The notes under the pieces are model-generated. The model saw only the letters and a program-made list of their open reading frames with translations. It had not been told where the DNA came from and made no database searches. Position numbers and translations under genes: made by a program. This document shows positions 10,802 through 23,999 of a stretch of 64,000 bases of DNA, in pieces; positions within the stretch are counted from its first letter, which is position 1; each line of letters starts with the position of its first letter. This DNA is from Trifolium pratense. Lineage: Eukaryota > Streptophyta > Magnoliopsida > Fabales > Fabaceae. The stretch covers positions 4,402,001 through 4,466,000 of the forward strand of contig NC_060060.1 in assembly GCF_020283565.1 (NCBI RefSeq), read 5' to 3'.

Positions 10802-13800
10802 TCATGCCCGCATTCGTTTTCTTTGATTTCCTTCTTCATATGTACCCTGCACTCAAAGAGAAAAACAGGATAAATATTTGGTGTAGAAAGCTTGAAGTAC
10901 AATCATGCAAATCTCTTGGAGATTAAACTCGCACAAATATCACGTGTTCAAGGATAAAATTACAGCCAGAGTTGCAATCTATTATAAACCATGATATGCT
11001 CATTTGCAAAACAGTACATAGAAGAAAACCAAAAAAAATAAACAGGGCATTGCACTTGCATAGCCATAGATTTCTAAGGATCAAAATGCAGGTCAATACT
11101 TTAAAGTACAACAAAAAAGCTAGACAAATGCATAGCCATAGATAAGAAATAATATGAGAAACACATACCCCTTCATCCATCACAAAATCTTCAGATGGGG
11201 AGGTAGTAGATTCAGATCTGCATTTAGCATGAATAATAGGTCCTAACTGTGACCTGTCCATGCTTGTTAGTATTCCATTGGGCGCATTAAGGTATACAGC
11301 TCCTCTATACATCCACTCCTCTGTCTCATCACTGTAAAACTCATCGAAAGGCTCTCCACATAATGCACATGTATTCTGATCCTCTTCAGCAGGAACTGCC
11401 AATTCTTCATCATCTTTCTTTTCCTCGGTGGTCTCGGTTGGCAAAAAACCTGGAGCTGATTCGGTTCCCAATGCCTCTGCACCACTAAGCCACATCGTTT
11501 CACTGACAAACCACTTGCGAGAGGGTTTCTGCTTACGGTTTTTAGACATACGGTTCTTAGTCACATGCCAATCCATGTGACTGCTGTGCTCATCTTGGGA
11601 TTTGAATCGGAGGCCACAAGTTGTGCACTGTCTAGGAAGATCACCATATAAGGCACTGACTGCAGATTCATGACGAACCTTCAGAATATCGGGATCAAAC
11701 TCAATGCCAACAAAATCCTACAAACATATAGCATTAATTACAAAATTGGTTCACAATCAAATAAAAAACATGGGAATATAAGAATTTAACTTAGGATAGA
11801 TTTAGTTACCTGTGTGGGGGCTTGATTAGCCAATGAGATTACACCTTGGGCCATGAGTGAATTAATCAAATTAGAATATCCAACAGATGGCTGTTGGCTT
11901 GACACAAAAGGACTAGGATTGGGATGAGGTAGCATTTGGGGTGGACGATGTGGGCCGGCCGGAGGAAAAGGTCGCATAGCTCCCCCCTGGAAATGTAAAG
12001 GGTTGTTTGGGATTCTTTGGCCTGGCAAAGGGAGTGGCATAACAGGGCGTGCATTTGACAGGGGGTTACTTATAGAAGCACCATGTCCTTGCAAAGGGGT
12101 CCTATAAGTAAATTGTGATGCTGCTGAATCCTGAGATGGAAAAAACTGCAATTGTGGTGGTTGTCCGCTGTTTTGCGGATTAGATGAAATCAGACCAGCT
12201 GGCTGATTGGGTAATTGATGCTGGTTTCTTTTAGTGATATCATTGTTCTCAACACCGTGCAACAATTGGTCTTGATTTGGAAAAGGTCTATTTAAACCAT
12301 GATTAACAATGCTACTATTAGCATTTATTGATTCAAATGGATTCATAACAGGATTCTTCAATGGAAATATAGGATTTAAGCTGAGAGGACGAGGAGCATG
12401 CACATTAATAGAGTGTCTCATTTCAAAAGTTGCCGGCAAAACTGGTGGACGGTACTCAATATTAGGCGTGAGACCCGGAAACATCCTTGACACTGAAGAA
12501 GTTGCATTTGCTGCAACAGGCTTTTCTGAGGAGAAACCAATAGTTGGTTGCAAGAAACTATTATTTCTACTGTGATCTACTAGAGTTGGACTCATATCTT
12601 CCCAATCAAACTCTTCCTCTTCAGTGTTCTGCCATGATGTTGAAATAACCTTATCCATACCATTTCTATCCAGCCGATCAACTAACAAAGGCTTGCTGCC
12701 AGAAGTTTCTTGGCTTTTGTCACTACCATAGGCGTCAATTAGCGCTCTTGGATTTTGACGCGGTTGTCCGTTACTAAGACTATATGTCATAGAAGTTTGA
12801 AATCTTTTCCGACCATCACCAGAAAATTGCTTTCGCGGCCAATCACTCAACTCTTCTTCTCTACCTAATCCTTTAACTAGTCCATAATCAACAGCACGAT
12901 GAGGAGATTCTCTCTCAACTGTCCTACCAGAAGGATTGTCAGCTACATATTCGTCCATATATGAGGGCATATGCCTATCAAGTCCAATTCTTGATGGTGA
13001 TGAGGATCGTCTAACTCTACTTGGGACAAATTGATTAATCTTACTAGCTACAAGGCCTAAATTTGCATTTCCTACCGCTCCTGTTGAGTCTAATCTTTCG
13101 CCTACAACCTGTGAGGATGAAACCAACACCCTGTCAGAATGTATCTTCTAGTAGTACGCAAGATCTCTCTGTTGCCAGAGGACACTAACAGATACAACAT
13201 AATCTATTTCTCATAAATAAGTAAAGGTGCTAACGATAAATGAAATACAAGGAAATAGACATATTTAATATTTCACCAGCTCAACAAAAATTAAAGAGTA
13301 CAGGTTTGAGGGGGAAAAAAACTTACACTATCCATAATTGAAGTAGAGTGTTCCATTTGTCTTATGTATTTTGGGTTAACATGTATCCCATGAGTTGGTC
13401 GAGGTGATTCAGAAGCCCTGAGGGGATTACCACTTGATGACTGATTATTAACTACTTGAGAAAATTGTAATTGTCCATCAATCTTACGCAAGACAGAGGG
13501 AGGGAAGACTTTTGACCAGGTACCAAAGAGATGTCGCATAGAAGAATGCAAACTTGGATTAACCTGTCTGTATGCCTCGCAGAAAACCTAGGGAGACAAT
13601 AGAACTATTAGTTTCGATAACAGAATTAAATCATTTAGGAATTGAAATTATAATACAACTCAAATTGACTTACTTCAGGAAGACGTGATGAGAAATGTCG
13701 AATATATTCCTGGCCAATATTCTTCACAATACTGTCCAAGAGGTAGAGTGAAGGAAGCTTTTGATCTGCAGACACCTGGAAAAAGATAAACAATTGGAGA

Positions 13801-15365
13801 ACCATACATACAGTGGAGATTGGAATAATAATGGAGACACTAATTTTATACTACACGCTATTAACTAAAATAAGAAATGAAAGAACAGCAAAGAAAAAGA
13901 GGTCACGCTTAGGTCTCCATACACCAAACTCAATGGCATGTAAGTGACAACATTTTGCATGATGAGTTATGTTTTCCAGACAACAATAAAATACTTTAAT
14001 GCACATTTATTTACCGAAATCTGTAAACAATTCTTACACAGTTCCCAGTTTCAGAGGAGAGATTAGTAATGATTGATCTCTAAAATCAAAATTTACAGAG
14101 TTAGGTTAAGAACCAATACTTTAGTCAGAGTCGCTGTATGATTTTAAATTATTTTGCAAATTATGCCCATATAAACTTAATAAGAAGAGGCACTAATATC
14201 ATAATTAAACAATTTTAAATTATTCTGCCTCTGAGATCACCAATGTTGAACTCAGGATATGCTAATGTACCAAAACCATTCACTTTAAAGTTAAAATTGT
14301 TGAACATTCAATTGCAACTTTGCTCATTTTCATGCATTTCAAAACTACAACTACCCTAAAACACAGGTAACTCATATAACACGCACGCACGCACAAAAAC
14401 TCACAGAGATGAAAAGCTGTGAGGATTTGGAATACTGTTGAGCAGGTAGCCAAAAGACTTCATCATTTCAACAAAAGCACAATAACAACTTTCCTCAGCA
14501 GATGACAGGCCTGCCTGAATCCTTTAAAAAATAAATACATCATATATTTCCAGTGTTGCTAAATTGCCAACATGGCAGCAGCATGGCAGATTTTATGCCA
14601 GCCACCATCGTCCGCAATGCCTATTATATCCACCATAGGCCGTAAACCCCATTATTATTATTATACAATTATTATTTTTGGACTGGCTGCCATAATCCGA
14701 CATTGATAACGCCGAGTATTTCACTTTTGTTGGTTCATGAAATTGGTTTTTAAGAGCTCAAACGTGTGGACTGTTAATGAATCTCTAAGTTTTACCCTTC
14801 GTTATTGGTTATATAACTTATTATTGTTGAAATTTCCCAGAAGCTACTATTAATTGTTTTAATATAATGATAAAAATTGTTCCTTTAAATTTCCAATTCA
14901 CGAATCGATAAGATTAATTAAATTAAAGAAAAATCGCTACAATTGAAATTAAAAATCGAGACTTTTTAATAACTAAGTGCGGTAAATTAAATTCAAAACA
15001 TAAAAAAAAAAAATAGATAACAATTGAAGTTGCAAGAATTGAAACAACAATAACTCTTAATATGAACAATGGTGTGGAGTTTTACAAAAGGGAAAAATGA
15101 AAACCTCAATAATACGAGCGCAAATAGCATAAGCGATTCCTTTAGCATGTTCACGATGTTGTTCAGCAATGATTGTAAGATCAGTGATGATAGGTTTAAC
15201 ATTACAAGTGAGTTCAGATAACAACAACTCGTAAATCTGAACAATTTCTTCAGTTGAAGGTTGGGAATTTCTCAACCTAGGATCGTCTTCACGTTGCTTC
15301 AACAAAGCCTTGAATCGACCAACGAGTATTGAAGGTGGAGGTTTCTGCCCAATCTCATTGCTCAT
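10802..15365 (-). CDS. PCFS4-like: PCF11-like pre-mRNA cleavage and polyadenylation factor (PCFS4 type, 838 aa, 6 exons)
   Basis: Minus-strand exons, 5' to 3', are 15365-15105, 13775-13674, 13587-13327, 13108-11810, 11717-11169 and 10846-10802; each is a multiple of three, total 839 codons with stop. The donor of exon 1 (GAG/GTTTTC) is weak but fits the family. Residues about 10-150 form a CTD-interacting domain ([38 protein letters not shown]), which binds the phosphorylated C-terminal tail of RNA polymerase II. A long Pro/Asn/Gln-rich middle follows. Exon 5 carries a C2H2 finger (C672-x2-C675, H688-x3-H692) and a second Cys-rich site (CALC ... HAKC). These match Arabidopsis PCFS4 and yeast Pcf11, nuclear factors for 3'-end formation; PCFS4 promotes flowering through alternative polyadenylation of FCA. 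Intron 1 is 1.3 kb. Confidence 0.9.
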
Positions 15366-16294
15366 GTTGTGGTGAAAATCGATCGAGAAATCGATAGTTA
15401 GGGTTAGGGTTTTGAATTTGGGGGAAAATTGAACATTGGTGGAGAATGAAATCGGCGATTAGGGTTTGAAATTTATGCGAATTTTTGTTTCTGAGAAACG
15501 ATTATGAATTGTGTGATTTTAAAAACGAAACGCAAACTCTTTATTGTGAATTGTGAATATTTGTGAGTGATGAAGTAGATAGATAGATTTTTCTTAATAC
15601 AAAACTTTTGGGAAATCTTTTTTTATTATTACAATTGAAGCATTATCATAGTGAGCAATTAATAGTAATCTTGTTCTGTTTTTTTTTTTTTTTAAAGGAA
15701 TCTGATAATAATATTCTTTAATAATTGTTTGAATTCAGTCAAATAAAAAGCAATACGTGTTTTCAAAAAAAAAAAAAAAAAACGTAGTATATTAATTTTT
15801 TTTAAAAATCAATATATTAATTTTTTAATATAAATAAATCTTAAAATAGTATATATTAAAGAAAATATTATTTTTCTTATTAAAAAATGAAAAGATTATT
15901 TTTTTATAAATAAAAAAACTTTTTGTGACAAATAGGTAGGTAGATAGATTTTTTTAATACAAAATATTTTTAGGAAATTAATAATAACATTCTTTAATAT
16001 TTGTTTGAACTCAGTCAAAATAATTTTTTTAAAAAATATTATGTTTTTTTTTGTCTTATATGAAATGATAATTCACTTAAATTAAAGTCACATAATTGTG
16101 AGATTCTAGGTTCGAACCTGGGTCACGACGTTCGACCTAATAATTTTTCTATTATACCTTTGTTTTAATTCACAAAAAGTTCATACCACAGTTTGGCAAA
16201 AGCCTAACAACTTAGAAAAGCTGATACTGTAATTAAAAATAACATTCTTTAAAGGTTTGTTTCTCCTGAATGCCAAAAGCTGATAATAATTATT
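15366..16294. other. PCF11-like gene promoter and AT-rich spacer
   Basis: 5' leader and promoter of the minus-strand gene followed by AT-rich DNA. Around 16085-16140 a stretch contains GGTTCGAACCTGGG, the B-box form of a tRNA-derived SINE, but the rest is too degraded to bound. Confidence 0.45.
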
Positions 16295-16296
16295 TA

Positions 16297-16661
16297 CTCC
16301 TTCCGTTTCTTTTTACTTGTCGTTTTAGAAAAATAAATTTGTTTCAAATTACTTGTCGTTTTGATAATTTAAGGTTATATTTTATTCATTATACCTTCAT
16401 GTAAATTATAAATATTTAGGAACAGTTGTTGAAACCGTAAAATAGTTAATATATATTTGGAATTTTTTTTTGATACATAACATATTAATTTATTTATTTT
16501 TGATATATAATATATTACATTTATTGGAAAGAAAAAAAGTGTATGAAAAAAATTATTGGTGAATTAAAATAAGAGTATAATAGAAAGATAAGGTATAAAA
16601 ATACACTTTTTTAATTTATTGTTTTTTTTTATTTTAAAACGACAAGTAAAAAGGAACGGAG
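16297..16661. mobile_element. Stowaway-type MITE (365 bp)
   Basis: The ends are near-perfect inverted repeats (CTCCTTCCGTTTCTTTTTAC on the left; its counterpart ends GGAACGGAG on the right), both followed inward by TTGTCGTTTTA. Flanking TA at 16295-16296 and 16662-16663 is the expected TA target duplication of Tc1/mariner-derived Stowaway elements. No coding capacity. Confidence 0.85.
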
Positions 16662-16663
16662 TA

Positions 16664-17594
16664 TAAATTCATCAAAACATTATAGCTATTTACTTTCATC
16701 TTATATGAGATCACAAGGGTCATAAATATTGCTGACACAAGAAGGAAATTGGTTACTCTTCACGGCCTTCCATTTCTTTTTGGTCTATGCCTTTTATATT
16801 TGTTGCAATATTTTGATTGTCAATCTTAATCATCCTATAATTTATCAATAAAAATTAATATGTAACAATTACGTTGAAGGTTGTGAAAAGTCAAAAATTA
16901 AAAATCAAAAGCATTGAGAGAGTACTACAAAGAGGTGAGATTTTAATTAAAAATAATAAAGAAACCTAAAGTGTTTGGATTTTTTATGTGATACTTGCAA
17001 TCTTGTTTACACTAAATAAATTGGCAACAAACAGTCGAAGTAATTGATGTATTCAACGTTATGTTGTGTTAAAGGAACAAAACTCTTTTTTTCTTTTTTA
17101 GTGGTATGGAGATGAAATTAGGAGAGGGAGTTTCCCAAAAAAAAAAAATAGAGGAAAATCTGTAAAATATTAAAATAGGATGAAGAGTTGTAATTTGGAG
17201 TAACTCTTTAGAGTTATATTTGGAGTTAAAACATTTATCATCATCATACTAAAATTAAAATTCAAATGATCCGTAAGTGTAAGAATTTTTTGCCTATTTA
17301 AGCCTATTACATAAAATTAGGAACTAATTTGCATGACTTGAATTTCATAAAAAAAATAAAAAATTGCATGACTTGAAATAATTTAAGTCTCATTTAGTAC
17401 GGCTCATTCTATAATGGAAAACAAAATAATTTGTTTGACATGTTGTTTCGGAGGATCCGATCCTCTAATAATGTGGAACCCTGTCTCACTACATGACAAT
17501 TTTTTTTTGTTTGTTAATTTCTTTTTAAATCTATCAAACATTAAAGTAACGTAAAATATATTTTCATTTGATATTTTTATATTTTTTATTTTTT
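16664..17594. other. AT-rich spacer, no gene seen
   Basis: No coding region or clear element; contains short A/T homopolymers only. Confidence 0.5.
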
Positions 17595-17805
17595 TTGAAA
17601 ATTTGGTATCCGGCCTTAGGACCGACTAATCCAATGAAACCAATTCCACCGCCCACTTGCGATGGCCCCATTTAAAGCCAGAGTTTTTTTGCTCTGTATG
17701 GACTTAGCCCACCGAAATTGACATCAGTGAGAATCGAACCTGAGAACTTGAAAGGAGCATGCTCTAAGGGCCCAAGGCAACATCACTCGACCAACCCCAG
17801 ATGAG
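17595..17805 (-). mobile_element. tRNA-derived SINE, minus strand
   Basis: Read on the minus strand it starts GGGGTTGGTCGAGTGATG (A-box like) and has GGTTCGATTCTC (B box) about 45 nt later, then a conserved body with ATTTCGGTGGGCTAAGTCCA. A second copy in the same orientation lies at 47100-47300, with the body words preserved, so this is a dispersed family. Confidence 0.7.
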
Positions 17806-18484
17806 TTGATATTTTTATATTAAATTTTGGTTTTCGTCCTTATATTTTAAAATTATTATTTTTAGTTTTAATTCCAAATATCAGGTCAATGATTAGTTCA
17901 CTAACAAAAATCCAAGGCTGACACATTGAATTTTGTTAACACGTGATATCTTACGTGGACGGCCACATTAGAATATATTAAGCAGGAAATGATCCTTTTC
18001 CTATTTTGGAAGCTGTAAGCCTGCAATGTCGTCCTATAATGTTTCCAAACATTACTATAGCATCATTTACTTTTCTTTTTTAAGAATTAATAGATCTATA
18101 GCATAATTTTTCAAACATATTAAATGAAGACAACCATGTATGATCAATGGTATCTATGATTTAATCAACCGAATAACCTCAAATGACTAATATAAATTTT
18201 ATAAAAAATGAATCATTCGAAAACTATAGGCAATATGCATGTCTCCTACCCACATAATTAAAAACGTGCATCCAACCATTCATTCTGTCAGATATATGCC
18301 AACAAAGCAAAGTAATTTTCTCACCAACATATTGGTAGTTTTTTCTATAAAAAATAATTTTTATCAATAATAGTACTATTGGTATAAGGATAATGATCAA
18401 TCTTATGAAGAATTTACTCACGAAACACACCACTTGAGGCTCCGTTGATTTACACTAATACACGGCCATGATTTCTGCTAAGCA

Positions 18485-18680
18485 TCAACTTAAAAGTTTT
18501 TTATTATTTAAAATAGAAGATTAGTAAAAAAAAAAGGAAATAGAAGATAGTTATATTCTGCAATAATTATTGTGAAAGTGATTCGTAATACTTTCTCCGT
18601 TTCTTTTTATTGTGAAATTTTTTTATTATTTAAAATAGAAGATAGTTTTTTTTTTTCTTTTTTTTCTAAGGAAATAGATC
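18485..18680. repeat. Short imperfect direct duplication
   Basis: TTATTATTTAAAATAGAAGA occurs near 18500 and again near 18625, each followed by GGAAATAGA and an AGTTATAT word. A partial Stowaway-like word (TACTTTCTCCGTTTCTTTTT) lies between. Looks like rearranged repeat debris. Confidence 0.4.
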
Positions 18681-18689
18681 TAGTTATAT

Positions 18690-19226
18690 CTAGGAAGCAC
18701 CGACATATCTATGATTAGGCGTGTCGCGATGTCCGACACTCGTATGACACTCGTCTGACGCGTGTCGGATAACTCATATTGGTGTCGAAAAAAAATTCAA
18801 TTTTTCCTTTAGTTTGACACTCCTTTGATCGGTGTCTGACACCTGTAAGACACTCGTATAACACGCGTCGGACAAGTGTCCCAAATTTTTTTTTTTTGCT
18901 TATACTCTCCTTAGGCACATATCAGACATATCTACAAGAGTTAAAGATGTGTAGAAACAATATTGATCAATGAGAGATTGAAAACATTACATTTTGATTA
19001 CGATATTTTTAGTTTTTTCGATCGTAGATGGATAAATAAAGATAAAATACAATCATATTTTGTTTTAAAACTTTTTTTAAAAAATAACTTGCTCGATCAA
19101 ATTAGATTTACATGTATATATTTTGATTCTCAATTTATATGTTTTATAAATATGTAGCGGTGTCGGTGTCCTATATTTTTTACATTAACAGTGTCGTGGT
19201 GTCCGTGTCGAAGTACGTGCTTCATA
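18690..19226. mobile_element. Non-autonomous element with GTGTC-rich inverted ends
   Basis: The left end starts GAAGCACCGACA and goes on with several GTGTC/GACAC words; the right end runs GTGTCGTGGTGTCCGTGTCG and closes GTGCTTCATAG, so the ends are inverted relatives. The interior is AT-rich and non-coding. Flanks carry similar TTATAT-CTA words but no exact target duplication, so the superfamily is open (MULE-like is a guess). Confidence 0.5.
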
Positions 19227-19869
19227 GAATTATATTCTACAATTTAAGATGCGGGTATTGTCTTGGTTTGGTCCTTACATACATATATACATACATACAC
19301 ACATATATATCTTTGTATTTATGCTAAAAGGAAAATGTATAAGTGTAAGTCGTGCCTAAAAACAAAATGTATAAATAGGTTACAAACAAGAGGATGAAGA
19401 CTCTTTAAAATAAAAAAACAAAACCAACTCAATTTACACCACAAAGGCACATAGTCTAAACAAACTGATGGGTTACACCACCAAATATTGAACTCTAATT
19501 GAAGTCTTTCTTCTTATCTTTTAACCACGGCCAATATGAATCTTAATTTTACCAAGCAATTGTTTGAGGGTAACTTCGGGAAGTCCTGAAACCACTTGAT
19601 GCTAGCAATTGTTTGAGGGGCAACTAGGATCGGTTTAAGGTTTAAAATTTAGGATTTAATGCATTATTTTTATATCTAATTTAATTAAATTCAATTTTGT
19701 TTAATAAAAAAAATAAACTAATCATGAAAAAAATTATAAACTAATAAATTCAAATTATAACGAATCATAATATACTAATTTTTTTATAAGAAAGTTAAAA
19801 CAAAGGAAAAAATAAACTCAAAGAAAAAACTATTCACGAAGAAAGAATGTTTCTATTGTGTCGTTTCTA
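19227..19869. other. Spacer with ATAC microsatellite
   Basis: Contains a TACATACATATATACATACA type simple repeat at about 19275-19310 and AT-rich DNA. No gene seen. Confidence 0.5.
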
Positions 19870-20310
19870 AGAAGATCATGAACCTTTTGAAGGAGAAACA
19901 TGAATCAAGATGTCGGTATCTGAAGATGCTTCAAGTTTAGCGAAGAAATCTGCACATTAATTTCACTCGCTAAGTGTGTGATAAAGAAAAATATTAGTCT
20001 GAGAGAGTAGCTTTTTTATATCTTGGATCAACACAACCTGAATATGATAATTAACTTAGAGACCTTTGATGAGGTTAACACAATGTAAAGATTCAGAGTA
20101 GCAAAAAAGCTCATCACTCAGTATGTCTTTGGCCAGCAAGAGGCTCTTGTAAATAGCATACAGTTCAGCGAACAAAATGTTAGATAACTCTTGAATGAAG
20201 CTCGAGAAGCCTGCAAGATAATGATCGAATGTGTTTATTATAATACCACAAAATCCAAATTGAATGGGAGAATCAAGAGAACTTTCATCCACATTAAGAA
20301 TGACACAAGA
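19870..20310 (-). pseudogene. RNase H-like pseudogene (RVT_3 type)
   Basis: Minus-strand reading gives ILNVDESSLDSP (first catalytic Asp region), GFCGIIINTFDHYLAGFS, then FAELYAIYKSLLLAKD with the catalytic Glu, and CYSESLHCVNLIKG in which the usual Asp is Glu. A stop follows at about 20056; the same frame then resumes with IQVVLIQDIKKLLSQ and, after two more stops, CADFFAKL, the C-terminal signature. Multiple stops make it a pseudogene of the large legume RNase H-like family. It is a better-preserved relative of the fragment at 8992-9390 but belongs to a different subgroup. Confidence 0.8.
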
Positions 20311-20515
20311 ATAATTATCGTGGATATTTTTTATTAATTACATAAAATGTAGTATATGATATTATAGTATCTCGTGATTAAATATAGAAAGATGTTAATT
20401 TTAAAATCTATAATTAATTAAGGAACCATCAACATAAATATAATTGATTTAATAATAATTAGAGAATATTTACATTTGTTATGAAAACGCTAAGAGAAGA
20501 ATATCATTCTAGAAT

Positions 20516-20520
<5 letters not shown>

Positions 20521-20552
<32 letters not shown>
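20521..20552. repeat. (TA)n microsatellite
   Basis: About 16 TA units, followed by TAGATAGATA; sits just upstream of the probable 5' leader of the RIC gene. Confidence 0.95.
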
Positions 20553-20554
<2 letters not shown>

Positions 20555-20883
20555 TAGATAATAGATAATTTTCCTTAAAAAATCGTTCAATTGAGATTAG
20601 TACCACAGTTGGCATTCTAAAACCTTTCTCTCTCTTCTCTTCCACCTTCTCCTAATTAGAAACAAAAACCTTCTCTTTTATTCTTTCATTCGTTTTAGAT
20701 TTTGCATTTGAAATTTTCCATATATGAAATAAGTCAAGGAAAGGAGATTAAACAACAAAGGCTTTTGCATTTGTGATCAATAGCATTTTCCTCTCAAAAG
20801 AAGTTTCCAATGATGACAAATGGATCCAAAAACAATGGCTTCTGAATTTGAAGGAAAAACATCTTAATCTTAATTCTCTAAAG

Positions 20884-21172
20884 GTACACCCTATTGTTTT
20901 ATTTTTTTCCCTTCTTTTTTGAAACACTAATCATGCTTACCCTTAACAATCTCTTAATCTCCACATTAATATGACAATATATTAATCATCTTTGTATTCT
21001 AATAATCAAGTTAATCTTCATTCATTCATTCATTCATTGACTAATATATAAGAAAAGTTCCTCCAAAATCACATATGCATTGAACTCAACCTTTATTGAA
21101 TTCATAATTGTGTACAATATTTTATTTTTTATTGTTTATGATGAGAGTTTAATCATATTCATATTGTGACAG
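20884..21172 (+). other. Probable 5'-UTR intron of the RIC gene
   Basis: A pyrimidine-rich leader (CTTTCTCTCTCTTCTC near 20625) is followed by AAG/GTACACC at 20884 and a closing GTGACAG/GC at 21172, about 100 nt before the start codon. Leader introns are common in plant genes. Transcript data would be needed to prove it. Confidence 0.45.
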
Positions 21173-21268
21173 GCAATAAGCATTATTCCCTCCTAAAAAT
21201 TCGATTTTTGCTTCCACATTTTGCTACCCTAAGGCCACCACCATTGGGATCGTGTTTGTGATTCCTAT

Positions 21269-23272
21269 ATGACGATTAGAGGGATCTACAATAAAGGTTT
21301 CAAGTACATATCTCAAATTTTTGGTAATTTATCTATCTTCTTGTACACCCCTAATATAATAAATTTTCAATTTTAATCGTTTATCACTAGAAACTAATTA
21401 ATTCAATAATTGGGGTGAGATTAGTAGCTCAATTGGTTAAGCCGGTTGAAATAAGAGTTAAGGAGCGGGAGGTCTAGGGTTATAAGTCATAGCAAATGAG
21501 AAAAAACTAACATAACATTGTAATACTAACAACTAACATTGCTTATGAAAAAAATTAATTGAATAATTTTTTTTTCTTCATGTAGGTTATTGGTTATAAT
21601 TTAACCTTTTAAGATTAATAAGTGAGTCTATCACAATTTTAACTTTGGTCTATGAATTGCATACAATATTTTTATCAACCGGATGATATTCACATGGGTA
21701 ATTAATGCAATCATTTATAAAGATAAAATGTGAAAGTTTTTTCTAATTCTATTGTTAAGTTTAGTAATTACAAAATTAGAAGAAAAAATAAAATAAAAAA
21801 TCTCTAATTGTGTTCATCAATTTAATTTAATTTAATTTAATTTTGTTTAGTTTGTTTTTTGTGTGTGATTTTGTGGACTGAATTGGGAAGTTGGTATTTT
21901 GTAGCTGTGAGTGTGAAGGAGAAGGAGATAGAAATTGGGTCTCCAACAGATGTTAAGCATGTGGCTCACATTGGATGGGATGATCCCAATGGAAATGGAC
22001 CCACTTGGGTATGTATATGATACTTTTTTTTATTTTATTTTTTATTTTTTTATTCATTCATGTAGATACATACTTTGTTGTATCTCTTATTCATTTTATA
22101 ATTACTATTTTGGATTAATTAAATGTTTCATTATTTTGTCTTTTTTTTTTTTGTTGATTTCAGATGAATGAATTTAAAACTGCACCTGATTTTTCAACAT
22201 CAATTGGTGCCAATCCCAATTCAACGACTAATCAAGGTATGCTTTGCTTCCTACAAATCTACATTTGATCAAAATAAAGTTTTTTATTTTTATTTATAAT
22301 TTATAATCTATTTTTGACTTTTATATCTTTTTATTGTAAGACATGAATTTTTCTCAATAGTTTTCAAATTTAGGGCTGGCTCCTGGTAACATAATCCAAA
22401 CAAGAATATTTGGTCCCTAAAATGGTAAAAAATATATTAAAGAAAAAAGTCCCTTATAAGATATAAGTCATAAATTCATTAATTTACGGCAGGAAAATAC
22501 ATCAAAGAACAACTTTGCAATTCTTCGTAAATTCAAACATTTTTTTTAGTTTCAGTTTAGAATTAGGTCTCTTTTTAGGCTTTAGTTTAGAATTCTACGT
22601 AGCATCGTCTTGCGGCTGCCAACTATGTTGTGCTTATATGATAATTACTATTTTTGTCACTTTAATTCATATAGGTATTTTTTTTTCACTTTAATTCATA
22701 GAGGTAAACTTGTGAGTCTTGGCAAAACGAAAAACAAAATGATATATTCCTTGCCCCATGGTAAGAGTTTGGCACTTCTGTCACGAGCAAACTTATTCAT
22801 TACTCTTGGCTTATGTGCTTGCTTTATACTTGACTATTTTAATTGTTTATAAACAAAAATTTGAACTTAAATTTTAGACCATCCGATTTTAATCTGACGG
22901 TCGTTATTTGACCGACTACACTCCACTCTGGTCACTATTTTTCGACTGCACACAACCTCAATCCAAGAAAAGTTCTTTAGTACTCGATAATTTTGGAGTA
23001 ATACACTAATCAATAATTTCCTTATTTTATTTGGCAAGGAAAAACTATTAAGGGTTACCATTATTAATTTTTAATGATAGCTAGCTTATAACCTTTGAAC
23101 AGATTTTGAAGATACAACAGGAAGCCAATCAACACCACCAGCTGGGGTTACTAATAATGTTCCTAAGAAGCCAAAGAGGAAAAAGGCAAAGGCAACTTCC
23201 TCTCCTAAATCTTCATCAAGACAATCAAGAGCACCAAGGTCAAAGGGAGAGAGAAACAACAACAATTGCTGA
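21269..23272 (+). CDS. CRIB-domain ROP-GTPase effector (RIC10/RIC11-like, 133 aa, 4 exons)
   Basis: Exons are 21269-21323, 21905-22008, 22164-22236 and 23103-23272, all with GT-AG borders and matching phase, giving 134 codons with TGA. Residues 29-42 (I-G-S-P-T-D-V-K-H-V-A-H-I-G) are a clean CRIB motif, matching I-S-x-P-x4-F-x-H-x2-H-x-G except for Gly and Val at two positions, as is usual in plant RICs. It is followed by W-D-D-P and WMNEFK, also typical. The C-terminal 50 residues are basic and Ser-rich (VPKKPKRKKAKATSSPKSSS) and may bind membrane lipids or serve as a nuclear signal. Family knowledge: RIC proteins bind GTP-loaded ROP GTPases and link them to actin, microtubules or calcium in polar growth. 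The short N-terminus and position of the CRIB fit the RIC9/10/11 group. Confidence 0.88.
21415..21550 (+). mobile_element. SINE-like insertion in RIC intron 1
   Basis: Begins GGGGTGAGATTAGTAGCTCA with ATTGGTTAAG (A-box like), has GGTCTAGGGTTATAAGTC as a decayed B box, and ends ACTAACATAACATTGTAAT then CAACTAACATTG. The 3' part matches the stretch at 36340-36405, marking a shared family. Confidence 0.55.
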
Positions 23273-23999
23273 TCAACATTAGATGGTTTATCAAGAATGT
23301 TAAATTGGTGCATTGAAAATGGATTTGGGCATTGGCAATTGGCAATGTTAATTAATAGCAAAAACCATATGCAATGCCCTTAATATTAGGTACACTATGG
23401 AATCAAAGAGCAAAACTATTAAAATTTCCATGTTGTTTAGTATATCCAAGTTCACTTAGAGAAAAATCAAATATCATGCTAACAAGGTGGGAGAAAAATC
23501 ATTGAGGAGAAAAAATGTGGCTACTACTCTTGGGTGTTTGGATGTGTGTTGGTGATTGATTGGTTTTATGTGAATTATAACTAAACCTTAAATATATAAG
23601 CTGTATTGTCAGTTTTGTAGATTAAATGAAGATATGGAGGAAAACAAAAATTGTAAAATATCTTCATTTTTATAAGATCAATATAAGCTAGTAATTGACT
23701 ATTCTTTTTTTTTTTTTTTGGTTACGGTAATTGACTATTCTATGTAGTAGGATTTTCATTAGTAAAAATTTATTTACTTTTTTAAATAAGGAAGAGTTGA
23801 AATCCGATTAGCAAACGGTTAACACTTTAGTATTTTGAAGTTTAGTCGGATATCAGTTTATATTAACACCATAAAATAATTATTTTTTGATGTAAAATAA
23901 TAAATACATGATAAAGAACATGTCTATAATATGATATATACTTTGCTAAGAGTGGATATGTTAACCTGTTCTAATACGCGGATGAACTCTTTGTCCAAT
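23273..23999. other. 3' flank of the RIC gene
   Basis: Contains the RIC 3' UTR and AT-rich DNA. No other gene seen. Confidence 0.5.
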
